This document shows, piece by piece, positions 1 to 10,527 of a stretch of DNA of 64,000 nucleotides. The stretch comes from Rhexocercosporidium sp. MPI-PUGE-AT-0058 (taxonomy: Eukaryota > Ascomycota > Leotiomycetes > Helotiales), in contig JAGTJL010000021.1 in NCBI GenBank assembly GCA_020746875.1, positions 806,001 to 870,000 on the forward strand, read 5' to 3'. A model generated the notes under the pieces. It was not told where the DNA came from. It saw only the letters and a program-made list of their open reading frames with translations, and made no database searches. The translations under genes and the position numbers were made by a program. Position 1 is the stretch's first letter, and every line of letters begins with the position of its first letter.

Positions 1-482
1 CCCCCTCCATCCTAACCACCTCCCTCCCCCCGACCTCCAAAACCAAACAACTCGCCTTCACCATCCGCTCGACCCCTCAAACCTCCTCCAAAGGCGGCTC
101 CCGCACCATCCTCCGCGTACAGTGGGAATGGGCACGGGGCGACCTCTCCGGTCGAGACATCCCCGCTTTCCCTGTAGAAGGAAAGAGGAGTACGCTCTGG
201 GGCGAGGGGAAGGGAGCTGGTGTGTTGCACTTTACTGATAAGGAGAACAGATTAGGGATTTCGCCATTTAGGGAGGAGGATTTTGATATGGACAGTGGGA
301 ATGGTAGGGGGAGTGGAGATGGCGTTGGAGAGAAGAGGAAGAGGGGTCTTCAAGCGGAGGGGTATTATGAGTGGATTGCTTGGGTGGGGGAGGATGATGA
401 AGATAAGGGCTTCTTTGAGGTTGTGAGGAGCTTGAGGAGTGTGGTTGAGAGTGCCGGGACTGTGGGAGGTGGGGGAAAGTAG
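1..482 (+). CDS. 3' end of an unrecognised gene
   Basis: An open frame enters the window at the left edge (codons in register with base 3) and ends at a TAG at 480-482, giving about 160 residues of C-terminus. The segment has a basic/aromatic stretch (RVQWEWARGD), a Gly/Ser/Asp-rich linker, and an aromatic-acidic tail containing EGYYEWIAWVGEDDEDKGFF. I do not recognise the family. Codon use shifts from C-rich wobble positions at the start to G/T-rich ones near the end, with no break in the frame. The 5' part lies outside the window. Confidence 0.6.
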   Translation, partial: PSILTTSLPPTSKTKQLAFTIRSTPQTSSKGGSRTILRVQWEWARGDLSGRDIPAFPVEGKRSTLWGEGKGAGVLHFTDKENRLGISPFREEDFDMDSGNGRGSGDGVGEKRKRGLQAEGYYEWIAWVGEDDEDKGFFEVVRSLRSVVESAGTVGGGGK

Positions 483-1388
483 AGGGTTGAGCTGGGATGA
501 TATGAGAAGCCGAAAGGAGAGAGAAGAGATGAGTAAGAAGGGGGTAAGGGATGTGGGAGCGACATTGTCCTGTTGTAGTTAGTAGAAATGGGAATACCAA
601 CCAACACAAGACGAGGCTGCCGGATATCACATAGTAAATGTATGAGATATTTTCACATCCCACTATCCGTACATCTCACGAACGAACATCCTCTCCTGCG
701 TCTTGTCGTTCACGTCGAATCGAATACCATAGTCCAGCGATCAGTGACTGATACCTCGACCTCCATGATCCGGAAGAAGAAAAAGTACACGGGGTTTCGA
801 TTGTAATTGCGCGAATGTAATCGTATTATGCCAGACTAGCTACCTAGGTACGCAACAGGCAAGAAGGACTTCATGCTTCATAGATTATCGTTACAAGCCA
901 GCCCAACGCGAAAGCAAAAGCAAATCGTGTATCATAACGTGCGCAATACAATCTCCCATCCTATCATCAATATTGTGTGCCGTGAGCCTCAGCCCAGCTG
1001 TCATCCATGTAGGAATCGCCGTGCTGGGCCCTTTTCCGTCTTGAGAAGTACTGTACATATCTAGCAGCCATGCTAGTGGTGGACTTTGGCTGCTTAAGGG
1101 GGCAGCAAGGACCAACAAAGAAAATGGAAAATCAAATACAAATTGCTAGTCGTCAATGAGGGCGGAGAAATGCACAATCGAACCCTTGAAATTCGTGCTT
1201 TTGTGTGTCTTTGCCGAAGTCCAGAGGTATTGTACTGCAATGGGCGAGAAGGTCGAGAGAGGACAGAAGGTGTCAAAGCTAGACTTTGTTGGAAGCAGTG
1301 CGGCTGCGTGTGCGACGGTTCTTTGCTGGAACAACACTGAAGAGCCCCATTAGCATGGCTACGAACAATTCCCGATTTTCATCTTGAC
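483..1388. other. Convergent intergenic region, no gene seen
   Basis: This spacer lies between the 3' ends of the left-edge gene and the PARP-finger gene. It contains only short frames lacking splice-supported continuations, and probably carries both 3' untranslated regions. Confidence 0.5.
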
Positions 1389-3343
1389 TTACAGGCTCTT
1401 GGATTTAGCTGCGATGGCGGAAGTACTAGAAATATATTAGTATCCTTGTTGACATTTTACTGGGAATGGGCTTGCTTACCTGGCAATTTCAGCCTCTGGA
1501 GCGAGAGAAACAGACTCCACAGGCTCATCCTTAATATCCTCGAGTAGGTCAGGGAGGTCGCTGAGAACCGAAGATCCCTCAGTGATGCCAGAATTGGAGG
1601 CTTCTGTGACAGGTTCATCCTTACTGCTCTCTTCCTCAACAGACTCCTCCTTGACAGCCTTCTTGCGACCCTTCTTGGCGGCCGGCTTTGGCTTGGGTTC
1701 AATATCGTCAATGACATTGCCATCCTCAGCTGTTTCGACCTTCACGCCCTTCCTTTCACGAGGAGCTCGCTTCTTGGGAGCTGCCTTGGCCGAATGCTCA
1801 ACTTCCAGGTTTTCTACGGCATAATCGTCCTCGTCAACTTCAGCCTTTGTGGGCTTCGTCTTAGCCACACCACGCTTCTTGGTGGTGGGTTGGGTAGCCA
1901 GTTGCAAATCTTCCTCGTTCTTGATACCAGTATGGTCATCCACATTTCCTGACATTTCGGTATCTTCTTCCTTCTTGACAGCCTTCTTGGCTCGTGGCTT
2001 CTTAGCTGGTGCTGGCTTTGATTCCTCAGCACCTTCGTTATCATCCTCTTCCTCCTTCTTGACAACTTTCTTGGCTCGTGACTTCTTAGCTGGTGCTGGC
2101 TTTGATTCTTGAGCATCTTCCTCATCATTATCTTGCTCCTTCTTGATGGCTTTTTTGGCCCGGGAGTTCTTCGCTGGGGTTGGTTTGGTCTCTTCGGCAT
2201 CATCCTCAATTTTGTCTTCTTCCTTCTTGACCTTCTTCGCACGCGACTTAGGAACTGGTTTCGCTGGCTTTACGTCCTCTTCTTCATCATCTTCGGCCTC
2301 TGCCTTCTTCTTCGTGGCGCGCTTCTTCTTAGCGGGTGTGCCTTCCTCTGCATCGCCCTCATCTTTGACACGCTTCTTGGCAGCGGGTGTGTTAGCAGAC
2401 AGGTGTTTGTCGAGATTAGCCTGAGCAGAAGCAATCCTGGCGTCAAGGTCCGAATTACCTCCAGAGGCGGCTTTCTCAGCTGTCAAAGCGGCGATTTGAG
2501 TCTTTAGGTCATCGATTTCCTCGTTACGTGCGCTTGCTTTCTTCTCATCCCGCATCTTTTTCTTGCTCTCCTTGGTACGTAGGCCAACAGCTCCAAGAAC
2601 ATTCATCTCAGGGTCCTGTAAGAATGTTACAGTCAGCTACGTTGTATCCGCAAGGAGGGGCAAAAAGGTCTCACTTACACCATTGAAGTCTTCGGGATCG
2701 ATGAAGCCTTGGGTGATGCAGCGACGGACCTTCTCCTGCAATGCTGGGTTCCTATCCAGACTATTCTTGTCACCAGATTCGTAACCATCGAGCATGTCCC
2801 AACGATAGGATCCTGGAGTGTCGGGATCGGAAACAAGATCTCGAAGACCCTGAAGAACCTTTCCTGTAACGCAGCCCCTGAATACAACCTCAGTCCTGTT
2901 CTTCGCGTGTCCAAAGATACAGCCACCTACCAATGACGCCAAGTCCACCCTGCGCGTTCTCCATAATCAACCCACTGGAATTGTTCAGTCAGCAAAGAAC
3001 ATGTAAAGTTGTTGAATGCAGCTCGTCCGAGAAGCTTCGAGCATCGGGGCGACACTCGTGATATCAGAACTGAATATCTGTACTTACAATACCCAGACGG
3101 AGGTCATCCTTGTCAATCTTGACACCATTGGCCTTGCACTCCGTAGATTGACAGCCAGCGCGCTTCGATAAAGCGGTCTCTGTATCACATAGTCAGTCAT
3201 GACTTCTTGAAGAAGGAAAAAAAAAAAGGAAACAAGCCCTCAGAACGCGTGATGATGTCAGGTGGTTGAAAGTGCTACTCAACACAAAACCCATCAACTG
3301 TACCTAGAAAGCATCTGAACAACTTACCAACTCGGTACGACAT
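1389..3343 (-). CDS. PARP-type zinc-finger protein with Lys/Glu-rich repeat tail
   Basis: The model has six exons: 3343-3328, 3179-3088, 2974-2931, 2877-2679, 2615-1480 and 1425-1389. They join in frame to 507 residues. The N-terminus (about residues 1-115) is a PARP-type zinc finger: Cys at RAGCQ and TEC, then RAGWTWRHWGC supplying the His and last Cys. This fold binds DNA strand breaks in PARP1 and DNA ligase III. A short coiled coil (about 125-165) follows. The rest is a disordered, highly charged tail with four or five copies of a unit like ESKPAPAKKSRAKKVVKKEE, resembling a linker-histone tail. No PARP catalytic or ligase domain is present, so a chromatin or DNA-break-associated role is inferred. 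The first exon is only 16 nt. The last intron (1426-1479) has a clean TACTAAT branch point; reading through it would stop two residues after the donor. Confidence 0.85.
1960..2270 (-). repeat. Tandem coding repeat in the PARP-finger protein tail
   Basis: Degenerate units of about 66-75 nt encode blocks of the type (E)SKPAPAKKSRAKK followed by VKKEE and a short acidic spacer. Four successive blocks are readable (variants KPVPKSRAKK, KPTPAKNSRAKK, KPAPAKKSRAKK, KPAPAKKPRAKK). They look like products of in-register unequal exchange, so copy number may vary between strains. Confidence 0.75.
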
Positions 3344-4101
3344 CTCGATGGATTGAAATCGCGATAGTAGGTCTGATTTTAGCAGTCGATATCAAGTGAT
3401 AGGTTCGAGCCAGGAAAGCAGCCTTGCGCCACCTGCTCCAGCTTCGGTCGCAGTTTTGTGCTTGGCGAAGTCAAAGAATGCGATTGTCTAGGCTTCAGAA
3501 ATAACGAGGGTGTTCGGTCAAAATCGAGAAGACGAGATCCAGTGAGACGAAACGATCAAGCTGCGGTGTTGATGAAAGGTGGAATGGAAAGAAGGACGAG
3601 ATGAAGTTGGGCGAGAAGGAGAGGTTGAAGTTGCAACCTTGTCCTTCCCGCAAGCGAGACACGCTAAATTGGGACGACGACAACCTCATCCCTCGTTCCT
3701 TCCTTCTTTGGCAACGATATGCATCTTGCATCATAGAAAAGCTGCAGCGACGTAAACTTCGAAACCGAAGTATTAATACTGAGTGAAGGATTTGTTCTCG
3801 CCCGATCATCTCTTTCAGAACGAATCCATACACAAGTCAATAGACACGAATTCATCTTGATGGTTCCACTGGTCACCATTAACCTGGGAAAACAACAACG
3901 AAGAAGAGGAATTCAGACCTGCAAAAGAACCGAATACTGATGAAGCTATAACAGAAGGAAATATATTGAAAGTAGAGTCTAAGTATACAAGAAAGAACGC
4001 TGCCTAATAGCCGATCAAGCTATGCTCCCACCAGGTTCTCAAAGTCCAAAATGAGTTGAGTCAAAGCTCCTCTATTTCAATCATTAATCTAGTATCAAAG
4101 T
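3344..4101. other. Upstream region of the PARP-finger gene
   Basis: Probable promoter and 5' leader of the PARP-finger gene, plus the 3' flank of the next gene. The short overlapping frames have no domain signal and no plausible splice partners, so I see no gene here. Confidence 0.5.
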
Positions 4102-7100
4102 CTAGGATCTCCGAGCGAATCGCCATGCACGACTCACCGTAGAATTCCAACCGGTCTTCGGATTAAATCCTGAATTCGTCTCGGGAGTCTCGTCATCCTC
4201 AAATTCCGCAACCGCAGTCTCGCCAGCCATGACTGTAGTAGGTGTGCTTGTCAAAGTTACTGGCACATTTAGGAAAGCAGTACTCGTCGTATTCAACCAA
4301 GTTGTAGTTATGCTAGTCATTGGCTTGACCAAGGTCTGGAACGTGGTTGGGACGATTGACTGGCTGGTGTTGGACCATGGCTGTGTTCCTGTTGTACTTG
4401 GGAGAGCGAATGAGGAGGTCAATGTCAGATTTTGGAGTTGTGACATGGGGGACGAGATTCCAGTGGCATTTTGCCAGTGAAGAGCTCCAGAGGTGATGTT
4501 AGCCACCTGCGTTAATGTCAGAACCAACGTAGGCGCCGGGGTCGAGATATTCCAATTCTTGGCAGAAGGCGCCATCTTGGATACCAGCTCCGAGGTTGTG
4601 GTGGAAACAAGAGCTGGAACTGTGATATTCAAAATTCCAGCTGTGACATTTGTGTCAGGGTATGGCCCCTGAGGGAGCGCTATTGGACGAGGACTATTAC
4701 TCATATCCCCGACAGGTTTCGTGACATTGGCAAATGGGTAGGGGGCCACAAGAGAGCTATTCGAGCCACTAGATGCCTGAATCGTACCATTTACCTTTGT
4801 CGGAGGTAAGATGACTGGAAGGCTTTCATTGCTTAAGTTATCAACAGAACTTGTGACATTGGTAAACGGATATGGCGATAAAAGAGAGCCATTCAATCTA
4901 GTGGATACGGGATTCGTCCAATTCGCTTTGTCAATGTTCCCAACCGAATTCGTGACATTGGTCCATGGAGACAGGGCCGTCACGACGCTGGTCGAAGCTG
5001 TAAAGTTCTGACTCGGACTAGTGACAGTTGCCTTCGCAGAAGGCAAAATAACTGGGAGCGTGCCATTGCTCATGGTCCTAACGGGAGTCGTGACATTGGT
5101 GATTGGGTATGGTGGGAGAACAATTGGGGGAGTACTAATCCTCAAGTTCCCATCTGAGTTGGTGACATTAACAAGTGGATAGGGAGCTGTGACAGAGCCA
5201 GTCGAACCAGTCGAGTTAGTGAAATTCACCTTCGATGGTGCAGTGGCCACTGGTGCAATCACTGGAGGGAAACCGGTTAGGGCTTTGCCAGTCTCCTTTG
5301 GTTGTTGGACTACCGATTTTGAAGGCACTTTAGTTTTCCTCGTTGCCTGGGTGGACATCGATGAGCTCGAGGAAGATATCTTCGAGGCCGATGAGCTTGA
5401 GCTGGTAGTCTTACTTTGACTCGACTTCGAAGATCTTTCGGAATAGGTCGACATCGTGGAAGCCTCTGTGTGCGTCGACTTGGGAAATTTCGTGTTTCCG
5501 ACAGTGATGGTCTTCTCCTGGAAGGTCTCCGTGACATATTCAACCACAGTCTTCGAATGGATCTTCTCCACAGTCATATGGACCGTATGCGTCTTAGCAT
5601 CCTCCTTCGCATGCTTCCTCGCAAAAAGTCCTCCAATAAACCCACCAATCAACCCTAAACCAGCTCCCAAAGTTCCAGCACCAGCAGCCATAAGCGCCAC
5701 AGAACTCTTAGTCACAGCCGTCGTTCCAGTTGTAATAAGCGTAAAGCTTTCTTTGCCCGCAACACCAACAACCTGCGCAGAAACAACTCCTTGCTGAAGT
5801 GCCTGTTCAGGAATAGTCCCAACAGTACCAGCGGCACCATTGATTACAGGGAAGGCTCCAGATGCAACATTTGCGATCTCAGGAGCAGCCATGCTGACTC
5901 CAACAGCAGCTAGAATCTCAGGCGATCCAGCAAGAGCAGCGAGCTCCAACGCTTCAGGAGCAGCAGCCATGACTCCAACAGGAGCCATATGAGCCGTTGC
6001 TGCAAACCCAGCAATCGCACCTTTTGCCTTGGCCATATTGTCAACCGGCAAACCATTGTCTTTCAGAACTTTCTCAGCTGCGGGAGCGATACCCCATCCG
6101 GATTCGACCAGTCTATCGGCAGTTTCCTGAGTAAGTTTCCCCTTGATACGGATATCATCCAAGGCGATCCTCATAGGATTATCTGCCGCGATCATACCGC
6201 CTGATGCTGGTATTGGGAGAGGCATATTGGGAGGAGGCACTTTCGTCTTGAGGCTAGCGATCTGGCCGTTCTCGACTTGGGCGCTCTGAACGATAGGAGG
6301 TGATTCAGGAGTACCTTTCCCTGCCCCATTTCCCCTCAAGGTTTGTCTAGCTGCTCTCTCAGCAGCCCGTCTCGCTCTGTCAGCCAAAATAGCTTCGCTA
6401 AGTGCATGTCCCTCTCGCATATTATTCTTCGCCGCCTCCAACAGCCTCTCCGAGCTCTTCCGCCACTCACCCATCTCATCTATAGTAGAGAACATGCGGT
6501 CAAGACCCTCATTGAACGTCTTGAAAGAATTGACAAGTTCATCCATAGCTTCCCTCGCCAGATCCTGCTGACGACCAGACTTGTCATTTTCAAGCTTCTT
6601 GCGCTCATCAGCAAGCCTCTTTCTCTTAGCTTCAAGCTCCTTCTTTTTCCTCAACATGTCCTTCTCAGCAGCATCTCGTTTCACCCGCGCATCTCTAATC
6701 ATCTTAATTTGCTTTCCCCCGCTCTTAACATATTCCGCATTCCTCTTCATATCCCCAATCAACCTCTCAATCTCCCCATCCAGCCTCTGCACATCCAGAT
6801 TCCTCCCCCTCACAGCCTCCATCCCCTTCCAAATTGCAGCCTCGATATCCAGACCCGCATCTTGCGAGATCGGTGGCTGTGGCGGTCGAGGGTGCACAGC
6901 TGGGTCCTCGAGCTCGAAGGTGGCTTCGGGGCTTTTCTTGGCTGCCTTGTCGCTTAATTTCTCCCAGGTGTTGATTTTCTCATGGAGACCTTTTTTCGGT
7001 GGTGAAGGAGCACCACTTTTGGGTGAGATTGGCGGGGTGGTAGGCTTGCCGCTCGAATCAAAAGATGAAAATTGTCGCAGTTGCTCTGCGACTGAGGGGT

Positions 7101-7995
7101 CCTCGGCGATGGGATCGAGAGCTGGATTCAGGTTTGGGTCTGAAGCCGGTCTCGGATTCACAGCTGGTTTTGATATCGGTTTCGAGCCGCTGCTGGAGGG
7201 ATTCTCGTATTTGTTCTTGAGATCTTGGACGGTTCCCGGCTTGGGCATGTCAGCTGGCCTTGCTTGGTTTCCCGACCGCGCTGGATTTGCAGGTTGAGCT
7301 TGAACATCTGGTCTATTCCCATCAAGAGGAGGTTTAGACTCAGATCCCAAACCCTCATACTTACTCCTCAACTCCCCAACTCCTGCCTGCTTCGGCTCCC
7401 CCAGCAACTCACCCAACTCCGCACCCGATATCTCAGACCCGTCATCAAGTTTATGTCTCGACACCTCCGCCTCAGGCGCTTTGGGTGGAACTCGATCATT
7501 ATTCCCACCCCCCTTCCCACTCTCCCACATCTCTCTATACGCCCCAAACCCCTTCTCCCCTTTCGAGACTGACGGCCTCGCCGAGCGCGGTGCTCCCTTG
7601 GACGAAGAAGCGAAAGGCTTCTTGGCGTCCCAGCGGTCGTACTTGCCTTCCCAGTACTCGACTTTTGCTGCCGTGTCGTAACCAATTTTGTCGACGGGAT
7701 TCTCGTCGTGTTTGTCAAGGGAGGCGTGGCGGTGGCCATTAGTCAATCCCGAATTGGCGTCAGGCCCGTGAGGGGGTGGAAGGGTGCCACGACGTGTGAG
7801 GAAATGGGTGTTATTGATGAGTGAGGTAGAAGAGTCTAGAATTGGTACGATGAGTTGTTGTTGTTGTGACTGGAGGGTGGAGGTGTTTTGGAGGGTGCGG
7901 GTGTTGGGATTGGGGAGTTGTGCGGCGGCGATAGTGGAGAGGATGCCGAGCAGGAGGATCCCGTGGGTGGAGGAGACTTGGTTGAGTCTTGCCAT
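4102..7995 (-). CDS. Large secreted/membrane protein: coiled coil, Gly zipper, N-glycan repeats
   Basis: A single open frame of 1297 residues without introns. Residues 1-25 form a signal peptide (hydrophobic GILLLGILSTIAAA). Residues 30-380 are Pro/Ser-rich and disordered. Residues 390-555 form a long charged coiled coil containing DMLRKKKELEAKRKRLADER. An Ala/Gly/Pro-rich hydrophobic zone covers about 640-740. A membrane-like segment near 765-795 carries repeated GxxxG spacing and ends in basic FARKHAKE. A Ser/Thr region with several NVT-containing modules (about 890-1150) follows, and the end is basic (WRFARRS). No GPI signal is visible at the C-terminus. I do not recognise a named family. 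A cell-surface or wall-linked protein with a glycosylated stalk is inferred. Orientation across the membrane is unclear, because both the signal peptide and the glycan-rich part suggest an outside location, on opposite sides of the Gly-rich segment. Confidence 0.8.
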   Translation of the reverse strand: MARLNQVSSTHGILLLGILSTIAAAQLPNPNTRTLQNTSTLQSQQQQLIVPILDSSTSLINNTHFLTRRGTLPPPHGPDANSGLTNGHRHASLDKHDENPVDKIGYDTAAKVEYWEGKYDRWDAKKPFASSSKGAPRSARPSVSKGEKGFGAYREMWESGKGGGNNDRVPPKAPEAEVSRHKLDDGSEISGAELGELLGEPKQAGVGELRSKYEGLGSESKPPLDGNRPDVQAQPANPARSGNQARPADMPKPGTVQDLKNKYENPSSSGSKPISKPAVNPRPASDPNLNPALDPIAEDPSVAEQLRQFSSFDSSGKPTTPPISPKSGAPSPPKKGLHEKINTWEKLSDKAAKKSPEATFELEDPAVHPRPPQPPISQDAGLDIEAAIWKGMEAVRGRNLDVQRLDGEIERLIGDMKRNAEYVKSGGKQIKMIRDARVKRDAAEKDMLRKKKELEAKRKRLADERKKLENDKSGRQQDLAREAMDELVNSFKTFNEGLDRMFSTIDEMGEWRKSSERLLEAAKNNMREGHALSEAILADRARRAAERAARQTLRGNGAGKGTPESPPIVQSAQVENGQIASLKTKVPPPNMPLPIPASGGMIAADNPMRIALDDIRIKGKLTQETADRLVESGWGIAPAAEKVLKDNGLPVDNMAKAKGAIAGFAATAHMAPVGVMAAAPEALELAALAGSPEILAAVGVSMAAPEIANVASGAFPVINGAAGTVGTIPEQALQQGVVSAQVVGVAGKESFTLITTGTTAVTKSSVALMAAGAGTLGAGLGLIGGFIGGLFARKHAKEDAKTHTVHMTVEKIHSKTVVEYVTETFQEKTITVGNTKFPKSTHTEASTMSTYSERSSKSSQSKTTSSSSSASKISSSSSSMSTQATRKTKVPSKSVVQQPKETGKALTGFPPVIAPVATAPSKVNFTNSTGSTGSVTAPYPLVNVTNSDGNLRISTPPIVLPPYPITNVTTPVRTMSNGTLPVILPSAKATVTSPSQNFTASTSVVTALSPWTNVTNSVGNIDKANWTNPVSTRLNGSLLSPYPFTNVTSSVDNLSNESLPVILPPTKVNGTIQASSGSNSSLVAPYPFANVTKPVGDMSNSPRPIALPQGPYPDTNVTAGILNITVPALVSTTTSELVSKMAPSAKNWNISTPAPTLVLTLTQVANITSGALHWQNATGISSPMSQLQNLTLTSSFALPSTTGTQPWSNTSQSIVPTTFQTLVKPMTSITTTWLNTTSTAFLNVPVTLTSTPTTVMAGETAVAEFEDDETPETNSGFNPKTGWNSTVSRAWRFARRS
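4640..5240 (-). repeat. Coding repeats with YPxxNVT sequons
   Basis: Six or so imperfect modules of roughly 30-50 residues repeat a core of the form (P)YPxxNVTxxVxNxSN followed by Leu-Pro-rich spacers (VILPP or VALPQ types). Nearly every module carries one to three N-x-S/T sequons. On the plus strand the recurring element is the complement of the NVT codons, seen as repeated gtgacattggt-like strings. This points to expansion of a densely N-glycosylated stalk. Confidence 0.7.
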
Positions 7996-8746
7996 GGTAT
8001 CTTATCGTCTGAAAAAAAAAAAAAAAAAAAAGCTATGTCCGAAAAGTATGAAGATTGAAAGACTGAAAACCTCTGAGTTGCGTCTTAGTGTTTGTCGTTC
8101 TGGAGTTGCAATTGCGATTGCGTGTGCGGAAGTGATATTGAAGAAAGTATGTGAAGATATATGGCGAGAAAAAATCATTCGTGGCAGAAGACGAATGGGC
8201 TCTTGAATCTATTTCTCTAATGAATTTGGACTGAAACCACTTTGTTTCTCCGTTGTGAAGTCCCTCCTTTGTTCATACTTGAGATTTGGACTGATTAGGG
8301 GTGTCTCGCTTAAACTTAGCTCGAGTTTGGTAAACAATGTATGGGTCGGCGCACATTACCTAGGCGCGCCCTAGTTATTACTAGTATTCTTTTTCTGCAA
8401 TACGCTTGTGTGAGAAAGGGCTAGGGACTAGAGTTTTGTGTAGTACGGAGATAGGAAGTAGTCGCTTGTTGAGAACTAGATTGGCAGCTAGATCTCGCTT
8501 GCAAAAAAAAAAACCAAAAAAAAAGGGGGGGAGGGTTCGGAAGAAGGGTCGGAATAGCTTGTCTAGCGACCCGCAAGCGAATTTTGATCTAGCTGCGTCG
8601 CCGGCATATAGAAGTGAGAAAAACTTTCGAAATTTTGTTTTAGGTCTGAAAAATGGAGCTAGGGGTGAACATAACCGGAAATGACCACGACATCTCAGGC
8701 CAAGTCCTAGGATCTAGCACTAAACCCCAACAAATAGGACCTAGTT
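7996..8746. other. Intergenic; 20-A tract upstream of the big secreted gene
   Basis: The plus strand has an uninterrupted run of 20 A at 8012-8031 (a poly-U run in the 5' leader of the minus-strand gene starting at 7995). A second A-rich stretch followed by a G run lies at about 8502-8532. No gene is supported. The T-tract is a possible nucleosome-depleting promoter element. Confidence 0.55.
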
Positions 8747-9653
8747 CTACTTCTCTCTCGCAAACTCATCAATAACACCCACTATCCAATCCGGCTGACT
8801 TAAAAAAGGCGAGTGCCCACCTCCGAAGCGAATCTTCTTAAACCCCCCCACAGCATCAACCATTTTCTCCTGATGCGCCACTGGAACCGCGTTATCCTTC
8901 TCACAGATCACATATGCCTTCGAGATCTTCAAATTGCTCGCAACGAAATGGACTGGCGTGAATAATACCGATACTGCTTGCGGACGGAGGAGGGAGAAAT
9001 AGTGATCTGCTTCTGAGGAGGGCAAGTCGTTGTAGAAGGCATCTTTGGCGAGATGGTTGCAGATGCCGAAGGATTCCTGGCGAGCAGTGTTAAATCAGCA
9101 AAGAGCTTTTCATTGAGATGACATGAATCAATTGAAGGGGTTGATTTCTTCTTCGTACCTCAAAATCCATCCATTCCACAGTACTAGCACCATTTGATTC
9201 GGAGAGACTCGTCCCTTTCTTCATGATCATAGCAGATGCTATCATCATGATAGATTTTATCCCTCCTCTTTGTCCCCGTGCGGCACGTTCTTGAAGGGTG
9301 TGGCCTTCAGAACTTGCTACTCCTGGGACACCTCCCCATGAACTACACTTGATCAGTATTGTTAGCATCTTCTCTAAGAAATCAAAAGCAGTAGTTTTTC
9401 TTCAAAAAAAACCTATAACTGACTGCGTAACGAGCACAACTTCCTTCCCTTCATCCAAGATAGGTAGAACCACTTCGTGGATAACAGAGACATCATCAAG
9501 ATACGTAGCATTCGGGTGAGTCTTGCCTACACTGGCAAGAGCAACTGCCACGACTGGGTATCCGAGAGCTTCTAATTTCGGTTGAATTAAGTGGAAGCAG
9601 TCTGGGCTGTGGAAAGCACCGTGAACGAGGACGAGCGTGGATTTTGGCGACAT
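8747..9653 (-). CDS. Alpha/beta-hydrolase fold protein
   Basis: Three exons (9653-9424, 9342-9159, 9076-8747) give 247 residues, a usual length for the small AB-hydrolase group that includes plant methyl-ester esterases and many fungal cytosolic hydrolases. The first strand and oxyanion loop read VLVHGAFHS. Splicing at the GTCAGT donor restores the nucleophile elbow HSWGGVPG (Ser about 79). The acid is probably Asp in CEKDNAVP, and the catalytic His lies in FGGGHSPFLSQP near the C-terminus. All three triad residues are present, so the enzyme is probably active. The substrate cannot be read from the sequence. There is no signal peptide. Confidence 0.88.
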
Positions 9654-10527
9654 TGTGAGTTGTGTTAAATCCAAAAGCAAAAGCAAAAAGGAAATAAAAC
9701 GAGAGGCTTCACTGCTTAATATGGTGTTTTAGAACTAAATCAAGATGGCAAGTACTTGAAGGAGCTCCACGGCTGATGCTGACCCGCACTGTCATCTTTT
9801 GCTGATTGTTTGACGAGGATGCATGTCTGATTGGGTTGAGGGTCCGAGCCCGAAGGCGGACGGGTCCTCCTTGTATCTCGTAGCTCGATTACTGCAATTT
9901 ATGGCCGCTAAAAGTTTCCACACTCATAAAATCTTCTTCCGATTCCATAGTTGGGTCCGCTCTTAGTTGGTAGAAGTGGGGCATGACAGGTGAGAGCGGC
10001 TGTGAGGGCGGATGCAAGATCGTGAGCTAGTACACTTACAGATCTAGCGCTTGTTCTCAATCTCAATCTCAATCGCCCCCCCGTACAGAATCGTTTTCGA
10101 AGGGAAAGAAGACTGATTATCGTCCTTCGTTCTTTATTCTCAGAGTAATCCCCCAAGGTAGGTGGTGGTTGTGCACTTCCTAGAAATGGGTGAAGTAGGG
10201 CAGAGTCAGTTAAGCGATACAAACAATGAAAATACTAAGCATTACGAGAGTTCTGCATACAGTATCAAAAGGCGGTCTGAGAAATATGCTTTATGGCCGA
10301 TAAATGTTCCAGCAATGGAGAACATGTTTCTTCCAATCACCGCTAGGTGCGAATAAGACATTGCAAGTTTGCTTTCCCCTTACTAATGCCTCCCTATGCC
10401 ATACTAACACTTCTCAGAAACAAACATTCATATCCCAACGTGAACGAGAAGAGAAATGCCTACGATATCACAGAAACAACTTTAGAATTGAAATGTTTTT
10501 GTTATTCATAGGATACATTCTGGATAA
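9654..10527. other. Intergenic, no gene seen
   Basis: This contains the upstream region of the hydrolase gene and the 3' flank of the next minus-strand gene. Open frames here are short and lack splice-supported continuations. Confidence 0.45.

Noticed and set aside
6343..7739. Long open frames antisense to, or in other frames of, the large secreted gene
   Set aside because: They are shadows of a GC-rich biased coding sequence, consisting of Arg/Ser/Leu/Pro-rich low-complexity translations.
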